A DNA stretch of 23,956 nt from DASWED01 sp036394995 (GCA_036394995.1 DASWED010000108.1:1-23956), one strand, 5' to 3'; counted from the first letter of the stretch, positions 7,964-16,072 are shown. The notes: a model not told the origin generated them from the letters alone. Program-made: numbers and translations.

Positions 7964-9172
7964 ATGACGCTGGCGCTCGAGTTGTTCCGGTCGGTGCCTC
8001 GGTACGTCGCGGCTCGGGCGGTGGGGGAGCGGTTGCCGGGGTTGTTGGCGGGGCCGCTGGCGCCGATTCGGTTGGTGAACCGGGAGGAGCCGGCGCTGCC
8101 GGCGGAGGGGTGGGGGCGGGTACGGCCCAGGCTGGCGGGGATCTGCGGGTCGGACCTGGCGACGATCTCGGGGCGCTCGTCGTTCTACTTCTCGCCGCTC
8201 GTGAGCATGCCGTTCGTGCCGGGGCATGAGGTGGTGGGCGAGCTCATGGACGACGTGGAGGATCTGGCGGTGGGGACCAGGGTGGTGATCGATCCAGTGC
8301 TGGCCTGCGCGGCGCGGGGGCTGGCCCCGTGCCCGTCGTGCGCGGAGGGGGCCACCGGGCGGTGCGACCGGGTCACGGTGGGGCACGTGTCGCCGGGGCT
8401 CCAGACAGGGTACTGCGCGGACACCGGCGGAGGGTGGAGCGGGATGCTGGTGGCGCACCGCTCGCAGCTGCACCGGGTGCCCGAGCGGATGACCGACACG
8501 CGGGCGGTGCTGGTGGAACCGCTGGCCTGCGCGATCCACGCTGCGCTGCGGGCCCGGCCGGATCCGGAGGCGACGGTGCTGCTGGTGGGAGCGGGGACGC
8601 TCGGCCTCCTCACGCTGCTGGCGCTCCGGGAGTTCACCGATGCCGGGCGCGTCACCGTGGTGGCGAAACACGCGAAGCAGCGGGAGCTGGCCATCGCGTT
8701 CGGGGCCACGGACGTGGTGGAGCCGAAGGTCGCGGTGGCCGCGCTGCGGCGGTTCAGCCGGGCCATGAAGCTCAGCCCGGAGCGCGGGATGCCGTTCCTG
8801 CTGGGCGGGGTCGACGTGGCCGTCGACTGCGTCGGGTCGCGGTCCTCCCTGGACCTGGCGCTCCGCACCACGCGCGCGGGCGGCCGGGTGGTGCTGGCCG
8901 GGCTCCCCACCGCAGGCGCGGACCTCACCCCGGTGTGGTTCCGCGAGCTGGAGCTCGTGGGGGCCTACACCAGCGGCGCCGAATGGCTCCGCGACGGATC
9001 CACCCAGCACACGTTCGACCTGGCGCTGGACCTCGCGGCGGACGCGCCGCTGGAGGGCGTGGTGGGCGCCGTGTACCCCCTGCGGAGGTGGCGGGAGGCG
9101 CTGGACCACGCGCTGGACGCCGGCCGCCTGGGAACGATGAAGGTGGCGTTCGACCCGCGCGCCGAGGGATGA
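7964..9172 (+). CDS. Zinc-dependent medium-chain (MDR) alcohol dehydrogenase
   Basis: 402 residues. GICGSDL supplies the catalytic-zinc Cys (Cys61), PGHEVVGE the His/Glu pair (88-89). Four Cys follow in an A-C...APCPSC...GRC arrangement (spacing 7-2-7), which fits the structural-zinc lobe. LVEPLACAIHA is the third catalytic-site segment. LLVGAGTLG (Gly209-x-Gly211-x-x-Gly214) starts the Rossmann NAD(P)-binding domain. The enzyme should interconvert an alcohol or polyol and its carbonyl with NAD(P). In this gene set an alcohol or aldehyde produced by the upstream acyl reductase, or a hydroxy group on a head-group, is a reasonable but unproven substrate. No strong ribosome-binding site precedes the ATG; it lies 289 bp after the reductase and 41 bp before the LarA-like gene. 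Confidence 0.88.
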   Translation: MTLALELFRSVPRYVAARAVGERLPGLLAGPLAPIRLVNREEPALPAEGWGRVRPRLAGICGSDLATISGRSSFYFSPLVSMPFVPGHEVVGELMDDVEDLAVGTRVVIDPVLACAARGLAPCPSCAEGATGRCDRVTVGHVSPGLQTGYCADTGGGWSGMLVAHRSQLHRVPERMTDTRAVLVEPLACAIHAALRARPDPEATVLLVGAGTLGLLTLLALREFTDAGRVTVVAKHAKQRELAIAFGATDVVEPKVAVAALRRFSRAMKLSPERGMPFLLGGVDVAVDCVGSRSSLDLALRTTRAGGRVVLAGLPTAGADLTPVWFRELELVGAYTSGAEWLRDGSTQHTFDLALDLAADAPLEGVVGAVYPLRRWREALDHALDAGRLGTMKVAFDPRAEG

Positions 9173-9213
9173 CGTGAGCACATCGAGCAGGCCGAGCGAG
9201 AGGACGATCTGAG

Positions 9214-10791
9214 ATGCCGAGACCGGGGTTCGTGCTGGAGGTGGACGAGCGGACGCCGCCGCTGCTCGTGCACCAGGGCGAGGGGTTCCGCCTGCAGAAG
9301 TTCCCGCTGGGGAGCAGGGTGGTGTACCCGCCGGACTCCCTCCCCGGGTTGCCGGATCCCAACGCGGCGGTCCGCAACGCGCTGCTGAACCCCCAGGGCA
9401 CCGAACCCCTCCCCGAGCTCCTCCGGCCCGGGATGAAGCTCACGATCGCGGTGGACGACATCTCGCTGCCGCTCCCCCCGATGAAGGCCCCCGACATCCG
9501 CCAGCGGGTCCTGGAGAACGTGCTGGAGATGGCGGCCCGCCGGGGCGTCGACGACGTCCGGATCGTCATGGCGAACTCGCTGCACCGCCGGATGACCCCC
9601 GCCGAGATCAAGCACGCCGTGGGCGAGCGGGTGTACCGCTCGTTCTGGCCCGAGGCCCTGGCGAACCACGACGCCGAGGACCCCCAGGGAATGGTCACCG
9701 TCGGCGAGACCGATCGGGGCGAGGTGGTCGAGATCAACCGCCGGGCCGCCGAGTCGGACCTGCTGGTCTACGTGAACATCAACCTGGTGGCGATGGACGG
9801 CGGCCACAAGTCGGTGCCCGTGGGCCTGGCCGGGTACCGCTCGCTCAAGCATCACCACAACGTCCGCACGATGCTCCATTCGAACAGCTACATGGACCCA
9901 CCCCGGAGCGCCCTGCACTCCTCCACCGAGCGCATGGGCCGGCTGCTGGCCGAGCACCTCAAGATCTTCACGATCGAGTCCACGCTGAACAACGACACGT
10001 TCCCGTCGCAGCTGGGGTTCCTGAACAAGCGCGAGTGGGAGTGGTCGGCCAGGGACCAGGCCATGTGCCTGGGGGCCAAGCAGGCCAACGAACGGGCCCC
10101 TGCGCGCATCCGGCGCGAGTTCTACCGGCGGATCGAGGCTCCGTACAGCGTGACCGGCGTCCACGCCGGCGAGACGGAGGCCGTCCACAAGGAGACCCTG
10201 GCCACCCTCCACCGCCAGCAGCTCACGGAGGTCCAGGGACAGTCGGACGTCATGGTGGTGGGGCTGCCGTACATCTGCCCCTACAACGTGAACTCGATCA
10301 TGAATCCGATCCTGGCCCAGTGCCTGGGGCTCGGCTATTTCTTCAACATGTACCTGGGCAAGCCGGTGGTCCGGCCCGGCGGCGTGATGATCCTGTTCCA
10401 CCCGGTGCCCTGGGAGTTCCACCAGGTCCACCACCCGAGCTACGTGGACTTCTTCGAGGAGGTCCTGGCCGAGACCACCGACCCGGCGCAGATCGAGGCC
10501 AAGTTCGAGGAGCAGTACGCCACCGACCCCTGGTACATCCACCTGTACCGGAACAGCTACGCGTACCACGGCGTGCACCCGTTCTACATGTGGTACTGGG
10601 GCGCGCACGCCATGGACTACCTGGGCGACGTGATCTTCGTGGGGGCCGATCGCAAGGCCGTGAGCAGGATGGGGTTCCGCACGGCCACGACGTTCGCCGA
10701 CGCCCTGGAGATGGCCGGCGAGACCGTGGGCTCGTCGCCCTCGATCACGTACCTGCACGCGCCGCCGCTGACCCTGGCGGAGGTGCGCTAG
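9214..10791 (+). CDS. LarA-like (DUF2088, lactate racemase N-terminal domain) protein
   Basis: 525 residues, longer than the roughly 420 of classical LarA. The N-terminal half has the LarA pattern: PLPELLRPGMKLTIAVDD, then an A-N-S-L-H-R-R-M-T segment (His124, matching LarA His108). DGGHKSVPVGLAGYRS (Lys199) and KHHHN (His213-215) sit 14-16 residues apart, as LarA Lys184 (cofactor tether) and His200 (nickel ligand) do. The position of LarA's second catalytic His (174) falls on Ile189 between two Asn, so it appears to be missing. LarA homologues use a nickel-pincer nucleotide to racemise or epimerise 2-hydroxy acids. The substrate here is unknown, and the altered active site suggests a different reaction. 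The start has GAGAGGA upstream; the next gene begins 2 bases after the stop, so the two are tightly coupled. Confidence 0.78.
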   Translation: MPRPGFVLEVDERTPPLLVHQGEGFRLQKFPLGSRVVYPPDSLPGLPDPNAAVRNALLNPQGTEPLPELLRPGMKLTIAVDDISLPLPPMKAPDIRQRVLENVLEMAARRGVDDVRIVMANSLHRRMTPAEIKHAVGERVYRSFWPEALANHDAEDPQGMVTVGETDRGEVVEINRRAAESDLLVYVNINLVAMDGGHKSVPVGLAGYRSLKHHHNVRTMLHSNSYMDPPRSALHSSTERMGRLLAEHLKIFTIESTLNNDTFPSQLGFLNKREWEWSARDQAMCLGAKQANERAPARIRREFYRRIEAPYSVTGVHAGETEAVHKETLATLHRQQLTEVQGQSDVMVVGLPYICPYNVNSIMNPILAQCLGLGYFFNMYLGKPVVRPGGVMILFHPVPWEFHQVHHPSYVDFFEEVLAETTDPAQIEAKFEEQYATDPWYIHLYRNSYAYHGVHPFYMWYWGAHAMDYLGDVIFVGADRKAVSRMGFRTATTFADALEMAGETVGSSPSITYLHAPPLTLAEVR

Positions 10792-10793
10792 AC

Positions 10794-11729
10794 ATGGCGA
10801 CCTCGCTGCGCGACGATCTGGAGCTGTTCGCCAAGGGGTGGCGGTGGGGGAAGCGTCCCCTGGCGCCGCACAGCGCGCGGCCGTTCCAGCCGTCGCTGGA
10901 GCCGAAGGAGTTCCCCACGGCGTGGGCCCGGACCCGGCCGGCGAAGGCCGCGCGGGCGTTCTTCCAGAGCGCGGTGCTGAAGCCGGTGGTGTGGAACGAG
11001 ACCGACGTGCGGGTCCACGGGCTCGACGTGCTGGAGGGCCTGAGGCCGCCGGTGCTGTTCGTCAGCAACCACTCCAGCCACCTCGACGCGCCGCTCGTGC
11101 TGTGCTCGCTGCCCCCGGCGTGGCGGGAGCGAACGGCCGTCGGGGCCGCCGCCGACTACTTCTTCGACGTGTGGTGGCGGGCGGCGTCGACCGCGCTGGT
11201 GTTCAACGCGTTCCCGATCGAACGGCAGGGCTCGCGCCGGGGGACCAGCACGGCGAAGAGGCTCATCGATGACGGCTGGAACCTGGTGGTGTTCCCCGAG
11301 GGGACCCGGTCACGCGACGGATGGGTCCAGCGGTTCCGCCACGGCACGGCCCGGCTGTCCGAGGAGACCGGCGTGCCGATCGTGCCGGTGGCCATCCGGG
11401 GCGCGTACGCCGCGATGCCCCGGGGCAGGGCGTGGCCGCGGAAGGGCCGGTTTCCGGTGTCGGTTCGCTACGGCGAGCCCATCCACCCGGAGCCGGAGGA
11501 GGACTTCCGGAGCGTGGCCGGCCGGGTCATGCAGGCCGTGGCCCGGCTGTGGGACGAGGACGCCACCGACTGGTACCGGTCGCTCCGGCGCGAGTCCGAA
11601 GGCCTGACCCCGCCGCCGTCCGGGCCCCAGGCCGCCCGGTGGCGCCGGATCTGGGAGGCCTCGCGGCCGCTCCCGAACCGGTTCCAGCCGCGGGCCTGGT
11701 CCTCGAAGAGCTCCCGGACCGGGGCATAG
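10794..11729 (+). CDS. PlsC-like 1-acylglycerol-3-phosphate acyltransferase family protein
   Basis: 311 residues from the ATG 2 bases after the LarA-like stop. All four acyltransferase blocks are visible: SNHSSHLDAP (H93-x4-D98, catalytic), NAFPIERQ, VVFPEGTRS (Phe167-Arg172, phosphate binding) and VPIVPVAIRG. Family members move an acyl group from acyl-CoA or acyl-ACP to a glycerol- or sugar-linked hydroxyl at the inner membrane face. No clear transmembrane helix is present; attachment is likely peripheral through the N-terminal half. The position directly after an acyl reductase/HAD fusion, dehydrogenase and LarA-like gene implies a specialised lipid rather than bulk phosphatidic acid synthesis. 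The longer upstream in-frame extension is only the shadow of the LarA-like gene. Confidence 0.9.
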   Translation: MATSLRDDLELFAKGWRWGKRPLAPHSARPFQPSLEPKEFPTAWARTRPAKAARAFFQSAVLKPVVWNETDVRVHGLDVLEGLRPPVLFVSNHSSHLDAPLVLCSLPPAWRERTAVGAAADYFFDVWWRAASTALVFNAFPIERQGSRRGTSTAKRLIDDGWNLVVFPEGTRSRDGWVQRFRHGTARLSEETGVPIVPVAIRGAYAAMPRGRAWPRKGRFPVSVRYGEPIHPEPEEDFRSVAGRVMQAVARLWDEDATDWYRSLRRESEGLTPPPSGPQAARWRRIWEASRPLPNRFQPRAWSSKSSRTGA

Positions 11730-11776
11730 GGCGTCGCGATGGGCGGGTCCCGCGGCCGGGCCACCGGGGGGCTCCC

Positions 11777-12415
11777 GTGACCAGGTCCGGGGGGGAGGCC
11801 ACCCGGCGGCGGCTGGTGGAGGAGGCCGTGCGGCGGTTCGGCAAGGCGGGCTACGACGGGGCCAGCCTGGATGCCGTGGCCACGGCGGCGGGCGTTCGCA
11901 AGCAGACCCTCCTGTACTACTTCCCCACGAAGGAGGCCCTGCTGGAAGCGTGCGTCGGTGAGGTCAGCGCCCGGGTGGGAACCGCGCTGGCCGAGGCCCT
12001 CGCCGCCCAGGAGAGCGAGTCGGAGAAGGCCCAGACCGTGATCCGGGCGGTGTTCGGCATGGCGGAGGACTGGCCGGAGTTCCCGCAGTTCATCCGGGAG
12101 GCCGCCCGCATGTCCCCCGCGATCATCACGAAGTTCGCGGCCGGCCTGGAGCCGCTGCGCCAGCGCGCCCTGTCGTTCCTGGACCGGGGGATGACGGACG
12201 GGACCATCCGCCGCCAGGATCCGGCGCTGCTGCTGTTCACTCTGTACACCGCCGTGGTCGGCTCGATCACCGAGGCCGGAGTGCTGCGGGCCGTGGTGGG
12301 CGAGGACTCCTCGCGGACGGCGTTGCGGCGTCGCGAGCAGGAGGTCCTGGCATTCGTGCGCAGCGCCATGGCACCATCGGAGCCGGCGGCCGAACCGGAG
12401 CACGCCGCGACCTGA
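11777..12415 (+). CDS. TetR/AcrR-family transcriptional regulator
   Basis: 212 residues from GTG 11777, chosen because GGGGGG lies about 5 bases upstream and the helix-turn-helix then sits at the usual N-terminal place. The DNA-binding part is TRRRLVEEAVRRFGKAGYDGASLDAVATAAGVRKQTLLYYFPTKEAL, split by the standard TetR turn (ASLDAVA..AGVRKQTLLYYF). The C-terminal ligand domain (about residues 60-205) is helical and not specific enough to name a ligand. It closes the acyl-reductase/LarA-like gene set, 47 bp after the acyltransferase, and most likely regulates it; the palindrome at 5393-5408 is the best operator candidate in the window. The PD40 gene starts 19 bp downstream and may share the transcript. 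Confidence 0.9.
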   Translation: MTRSGGEATRRRLVEEAVRRFGKAGYDGASLDAVATAAGVRKQTLLYYFPTKEALLEACVGEVSARVGTALAEALAAQESESEKAQTVIRAVFGMAEDWPEFPQFIREAARMSPAIITKFAAGLEPLRQRALSFLDRGMTDGTIRRQDPALLLFTLYTAVVGSITEAGVLRAVVGEDSSRTALRRREQEVLAFVRSAMAPSEPAAEPEHAAT

Positions 12416-12434
12416 CAGCGGGGAGGAACATTCG

Positions 12435-13373
12435 ATGCAAAGGAGCAGGATCCGTTCACGCCGGGCGCGGGTGGCCGCGGCGGTCGCCGCCGTGGCGACC
12501 ACGCTGATCATCATGCCCGCCGGCCCCGCCCACGCGGCGTTCCCCGGCTCGAACGGGCGGATCGCGTTCGAGAGCGGCCGCACCGACGAGCTGGACATCT
12601 ACACGGCGAAGCCGGACGGCTCGGACCTCCAGCAGCTGACGGCCGGACTCCCGTCTGATCACCGGCCCCGGTGGGCCCCCGACGGCAGCCAGATCGTGTT
12701 CTGGCGCGGGACCGGCGACGCCGGCCCAGGCAACATCTGGATCATGGACTTCGACGGTTCGAACAAGCACCGACTCACGTCGGGGCCCGCCGACGACGAG
12801 GATCCGGCGATCGGGCCGGACGGCGAACACGTCGTGTTCTGGCGGGCGAAGCCCAGCGACGACGCCGACCTGTGGATCATGACGACCGACGGGACGGACA
12901 AGCACCGGCTCACGTCCTCCCCCTCCGCCGACGTCGCGCCCTCGTGGTCTGTCACGAACGTCATCGCGTTCACCAGCTTCCGCAGCGGGAACGGGGACGT
13001 GTACACGATCCACCCGAATGGCACGGGCCTGAAGCGGGTGACCACGAAGCCGACCCCCGACCTCTACCCCGACTGGTCGCCGGACGCCGCCCGCCTGGTG
13101 TTCTTCACCGAGGGGGGCGGGAGCACCACGTCGCGCGAGGTGTGGCGGATCAAGGCCGACGGGACCAAGCTCACCCGGCTCACGAACAACCACGTGGACG
13201 ACTCGTACCCGTCGTGGTCGCCGAACGGCCGGCGCATCACCCTCCAGCGCGACGTCCGGGAGGGCGACCTGGACTTCTACGACGTGTGGACCATGCGGAC
13301 GAACGGCACCGACCTCCGCCGGGTGACGCACGACGCGTTCGTCGACGGGGTGCCGAACTGGCAGCCCGCGTGA
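12435..13373 (+). CDS. Secreted six-bladed PD40 (TolB-like) propeller protein
   Basis: 312 residues, preceded by GGGGAGGAAC 5-6 bases before the ATG. An arginine-rich n-region and hydrophobic core end in PAGPAHA; the mature part would begin AFPGSNGRIAFES. Six repeats follow (GRIAFES, SQIVFWR, EHVVFWR, NVIAFTS, ARLVFFT, RRITLQR, each closing on a xDGTxxxRLT-type turn), so the whole protein is one six-bladed propeller ending in PNWQPA. No catalytic motif, membrane anchor or RTX tail is visible. The mature N-terminus is nearly identical to that of the 16110 protein, so the two are paralogues. It trails the TetR gene by 19 bp and may be read with it. Function is unknown; a binding or sensing role at the cell surface is an inference from the fold. 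Confidence 0.88.
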   Translation: MQRSRIRSRRARVAAAVAAVATTLIIMPAGPAHAAFPGSNGRIAFESGRTDELDIYTAKPDGSDLQQLTAGLPSDHRPRWAPDGSQIVFWRGTGDAGPGNIWIMDFDGSNKHRLTSGPADDEDPAIGPDGEHVVFWRAKPSDDADLWIMTTDGTDKHRLTSSPSADVAPSWSVTNVIAFTSFRSGNGDVYTIHPNGTGLKRVTTKPTPDLYPDWSPDAARLVFFTEGGGSTTSREVWRIKADGTKLTRLTNNHVDDSYPSWSPNGRRITLQRDVREGDLDFYDVWTMRTNGTDLRRVTHDAFVDGVPNWQPA

Positions 13374-13387
13374 GGGGCATCCGGGAA

Positions 13388-13421
13388 GGCGAGGGGCCCC
13401 GCCACGTCGGGGCCCCTCGCC
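13388..13421. terminator. Perfect 14-bp hairpin between convergent genes
   Basis: GGCGAGGGGCCCCG and CGGGGCCCCTCGCC pair without mismatch around a 6-base loop, in the 68-bp gap between the stop codons of the plus-strand PD40 gene and the minus-strand secreted protein. No U-run follows on either side, as is common in actinobacteria. It should work in both directions. Confidence 0.75.
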
Positions 13422-13441
13422 CTGTCCGGAGCCGTCCGGAG

Positions 13442-14212
13442 CTACTTCCCGCTGGCGAAGTAGCTCACGCAGCTGCCCTGGTTCCTGAAGGCCGGCGGGA
13501 GCGATCCCTTGGCCTTCTTGCAGTCGGCCTTGGTCGACGGGTGGTTCGCGCCGTACTGGAAGTCCGTGAACGTCGCCGTCGTGCCGCTCGATCCCCGCAG
13601 TCGCAGGTACACGTCGTTGAAGTTCATGTGCCCGACGTTGTCCTTGATCAGCGTCGACGAGTACCACGTGCCGTCGAAGTTGTAGTCGATGGTGCCGTCG
13701 GCCCGCTCTCCGGCGTAGATCGTGTGCGGCGTGCCCGCCGTGCGAGTCCCCGTGCACGCGGTTCCGTCGTTCGGCACCGCGAACACGACCTCCTCGGTGG
13801 TCGCGGGCGCGCTGTACCTGGCGTACCCGATCCCGTCACAGGAGAACAACGACCCGGCCTGGAGACGGGGGTTCTTCGCGGTGACCTCGTCGTCCACGAA
13901 GAAGTCGACCCCGCGGAACGCCCCGTTGTCCAGGTAGGACACCTGGATCCACGGGGTGCCGTGTTCGTTCACGAACGACTCCCCGCCGACCAGCGGCAGG
14001 AGCCGGTTCACGTGGACGTACGCGTCGTTCGTTCCTGTGTCACGGGTGACCGTCAGGTGGTCGTCGCCGTCGACGGTGGCCGTCGCGTTCGCCGACACGT
14101 CCCAGGTCTGGCCCTTCCAGGCAATGGTGCCGCCGCTGGCCAGCGCGGAACCGGCCAGTGCCATCACAGCCAGCACCGCGAATGCGAGTGATGCCACCCC
14201 TCGTCTGAACAT
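13442..14212 (-). CDS. Secreted protein of unknown function with C-terminal Cys motif
   Basis: 256 residues from the ATG at 14212, chosen because AAGGGGGG precedes it and a classic signal peptide follows (MFRRGVASLAFAVLAVMALAGSALA). The mature part is rich in Asp, Gly, Thr and aromatic residues, with alternating hydrophobic patterns that suggest a beta-sandwich; I do not recognise a domain. The last about 25 residues (CKKAKGSLPPAFRNQGSCVSYFAS) resemble a short tail I associate with other exported actinobacterial proteins, in which N-Q-G-x-C-V-S-Y/F follows an earlier Cys and a disulfide is likely. It is convergent with the PD40 gene across the strong hairpin. An in-frame extension upstream of 14212 has no coding character. 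Confidence 0.72.
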   Translation of the reverse strand: MFRRGVASLAFAVLAVMALAGSALASGGTIAWKGQTWDVSANATATVDGDDHLTVTRDTGTNDAYVHVNRLLPLVGGESFVNEHGTPWIQVSYLDNGAFRGVDFFVDDEVTAKNPRLQAGSLFSCDGIGYARYSAPATTEEVVFAVPNDGTACTGTRTAGTPHTIYAGERADGTIDYNFDGTWYSSTLIKDNVGHMNFNDVYLRLRGSSGTTATFTDFQYGANHPSTKADCKKAKGSLPPAFRNQGSCVSYFASGK

Positions 14213-14406
14213 GATTCCCCCCTTCTTCACGTACTGATCTGGTCGGGACGACAGAGATCTACGCGTGCGCTGTACCCCCCTCCTTCGGACCCGCCTCGCC
14301 GTCGCGGTCAGATCGCGAGCACGGGCACCCCCATCGGGCGACACGGAGGATACCGGTCCGATCGGGCCCGGCGCAAGGGGCAGATGGCCCGAATTCGGCC
14401 CCGACG

Positions 14407-15993
14407 TTACCCAACGGGGATGCTCTGGGCGAAGTGGAAGAAGTTGGCGGGGTCGTACTTCTTCTTGATCTGGGTGAGGCGGGTGAAGTTGGAGCCGTAG
14501 TATGCGTGCTGCCACGTGGCGAGCGTGGGGTCGATGTAGTTCTGGTACGCGAACCCGCTGGCGTAGGGCTTCATCGCCGCGTGGAACGCGTCGAGCCAGG
14601 CCACGTTCGCGTCGATGACGTCCTGCGAGGCGCCCGGCGCCCAGTGGGTCGTGTACTGGGCCAGGAACTTCGAGTTCCGGTGGACGAATGCGGTGGCGTC
14701 GGCCGCCACGGCGTTGATGGCGCCGCCGAACGCGTCGAGGCCGACCCCGCCCCCTCCGCCGTCCAGCTTGGGGTCGTCCCCCCGGCTCTCGACGGAGTGC
14801 AGGAGCGCCTGGATCCCGGCCGGCGGGATCTTCGCGTTGAAGAAGTCGGACCGGGCCACCTGGGAGTCCCGGCTCAGCTTGCCCTCGGGGTCATCGGTGG
14901 GGAGGTGGCATTCGTCCACGGACAGGCCGGAGCAGCCGGCCTCCAGGAGCATGAGGTCCAGGTAGGTCTCGGTGGAGACGTCGTTCACGGACGGCGCCGA
15001 GCCCACGGCCGTCTTCAGCTTCGCCAGCTCCGTGGTGAGCGCCGACTGCGAGCCGACGTACACCCCGGACACGGAGATCGACGGCGAGCCTGCCGAGTAC
15101 CGGAGGTGGCAGTTCGACCACAGCTCGCTTGGTGCGGTGGGTGCCCATCCCTGCCACCCGGCCACCACGTGCGCGGCCTGCGACCACGGCCACGTGAAGA
15201 AGAACCGGGCCAGGTGGGTCAGGGGGTGGACCTCGAACGTGAACCGGGTGACCACGCCGAAGTTCCCGCCGCCGCCGCCGCGGCAGGCCCAGAACAGGTC
15301 CTGATGCTGGTTCGGGCTCGCGGTGATCAGGGCGCCGTCGGCCGTGACGATCCGCAGCGAGACCAGGTTGTCGCAGGTCAGCCCGAACCTCCGCCCCATG
15401 ACGCCCTGCCCGCCGCCCAGCGTCACGCCCGCGATGCCCACCGTCGCGCACGAGCCGGCGGCGAAGGCCATGCTCTTCGCCGCGGCGGCCGCGTAGACGT
15501 CGATGGTCCGGGCGCCGGCCCCCACGATGGCGGTCTTCGCGGTGGCGTTCACCGAGACGTGCGACAGCCCGGTCACGTCGCACACCAGCCCGTGGGAGGT
15601 GGAGTAGCCGGCGTAGCTGTGGCCGCCCGAGCGGGTCGTGAAGCCCATCACGTGCTGCCGGGCGAAGTTCACCGCGCGCTGGACGTCCGCCTCCGATGCG
15701 GCCCGGACCACGCCCTGGGGGTGGATCCCGTCGAATTGCGGATCGAACAGCTGATGCGCGGCCGGATACCCGGGATCGCCGGGCCGGAACAGCCGCCCGT
15801 CCAGGCTCCCTTCGAGTGCCGTCCATGCCGCCTGGGTGGCGGCGCCCGGGTTGAACGGCGGCCCGGCGGCGGAAGGGCCGTTCGGCGGGGCGACCTTGCG
15901 GCCCCCGGAGGTGCAGGCGGCGGCGAGCGCCGACAACCCGGCGGTGCCGAGGGTGGCGCGACCGGCCCATTTCAGGAACTCCCGCCTGTCCAC
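14407..15993 (-). CDS. Tat-exported FAD-linked oxidoreductase (berberine-bridge-enzyme-like), probable lipoprotein
   Basis: 528 residues from a GTG start. The N-terminus DRREFLKWAG is a twin-arginine motif, and LAAAC ends the hydrophobic stretch with a lipobox Cys27, so the protein is probably folded before export and then lipid-anchored. The FAD-binding PCMH domain is clear: RSGGHSYAG (His125) and AGSCATVGIAG (Cys182) match the His and Cys that attach FAD at two points in berberine-bridge-type oxidases, and LGGGQGVMGRRFGL follows. The C-terminus (YIDP...YYGSN..RL..IKKKYDPANFFHFAQSI) is the BBE module. Such enzymes oxidise sugars, alcohols or alkaloids and pass electrons to O2 or another acceptor. 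It is divergent from the PD40 gene at 16110. Family is firm, substrate unknown. Confidence 0.93.
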   Translation of the reverse strand: MDRREFLKWAGRATLGTAGLSALAAACTSGGRKVAPPNGPSAAGPPFNPGAATQAAWTALEGSLDGRLFRPGDPGYPAAHQLFDPQFDGIHPQGVVRAASEADVQRAVNFARQHVMGFTTRSGGHSYAGYSTSHGLVCDVTGLSHVSVNATAKTAIVGAGARTIDVYAAAAAKSMAFAAGSCATVGIAGVTLGGGQGVMGRRFGLTCDNLVSLRIVTADGALITASPNQHQDLFWACRGGGGGNFGVVTRFTFEVHPLTHLARFFFTWPWSQAAHVVAGWQGWAPTAPSELWSNCHLRYSAGSPSISVSGVYVGSQSALTTELAKLKTAVGSAPSVNDVSTETYLDLMLLEAGCSGLSVDECHLPTDDPEGKLSRDSQVARSDFFNAKIPPAGIQALLHSVESRGDDPKLDGGGGGVGLDAFGGAINAVAADATAFVHRNSKFLAQYTTHWAPGASQDVIDANVAWLDAFHAAMKPYASGFAYQNYIDPTLATWQHAYYGSNFTRLTQIKKKYDPANFFHFAQSIPVG

Positions 15994-16002
15994 GGCCGGG
16001 CG

Positions 16003-16008
16003 ATCCTA
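16003..16008 (-). promoter_or_regulatory. Candidate -10 of the flavoprotein gene (leaderless start)
   Basis: On the minus strand TAGGAT ends 9 bases before the GTG at 15993, the spacing expected when transcription begins at the start codon itself. No Shine-Dalgarno sequence is present. The -35 region is not convincing. Confidence 0.35.
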
Positions 16009-16072
16009 CGCCGAAGCAAGCCCGACCAGTAGGGAACCCGTTGTCCGGGCCTTCGCCCGGATCCGGGGTGTC

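Noticed and set aside
8965..10758. Long minus-strand open frame opposite the LarA-like gene
   Set aside because: Low-complexity His/Arg/Val-rich translation with no motif, whereas the plus frame has clear LarA motifs.
10035..10793. In-frame upstream extension of the acyltransferase
   Set aside because: It overlaps the LarA-like gene almost entirely and has no acyltransferase similarity; the ATG at 10794 fits the coupled arrangement.
13424..13442. Direct repeat GTCCGGAGC next to the hairpin
   Set aside because: Two adjacent 9-base copies in GC-rich DNA are easily due to chance and no function is suggested.
14213..14406. Possible small gene in the gap between the secreted protein and the flavoprotein
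   Set aside because: No frame has a plausible start with ribosome-binding site or a recognisable product; the gap more likely holds the secreted protein's promoter.
14434..16032. Plus-strand open frame covering the flavoprotein gene
   Set aside because: Shadow of the minus-strand gene, which has Tat, PCMH and BBE motifs; the plus frame has none.
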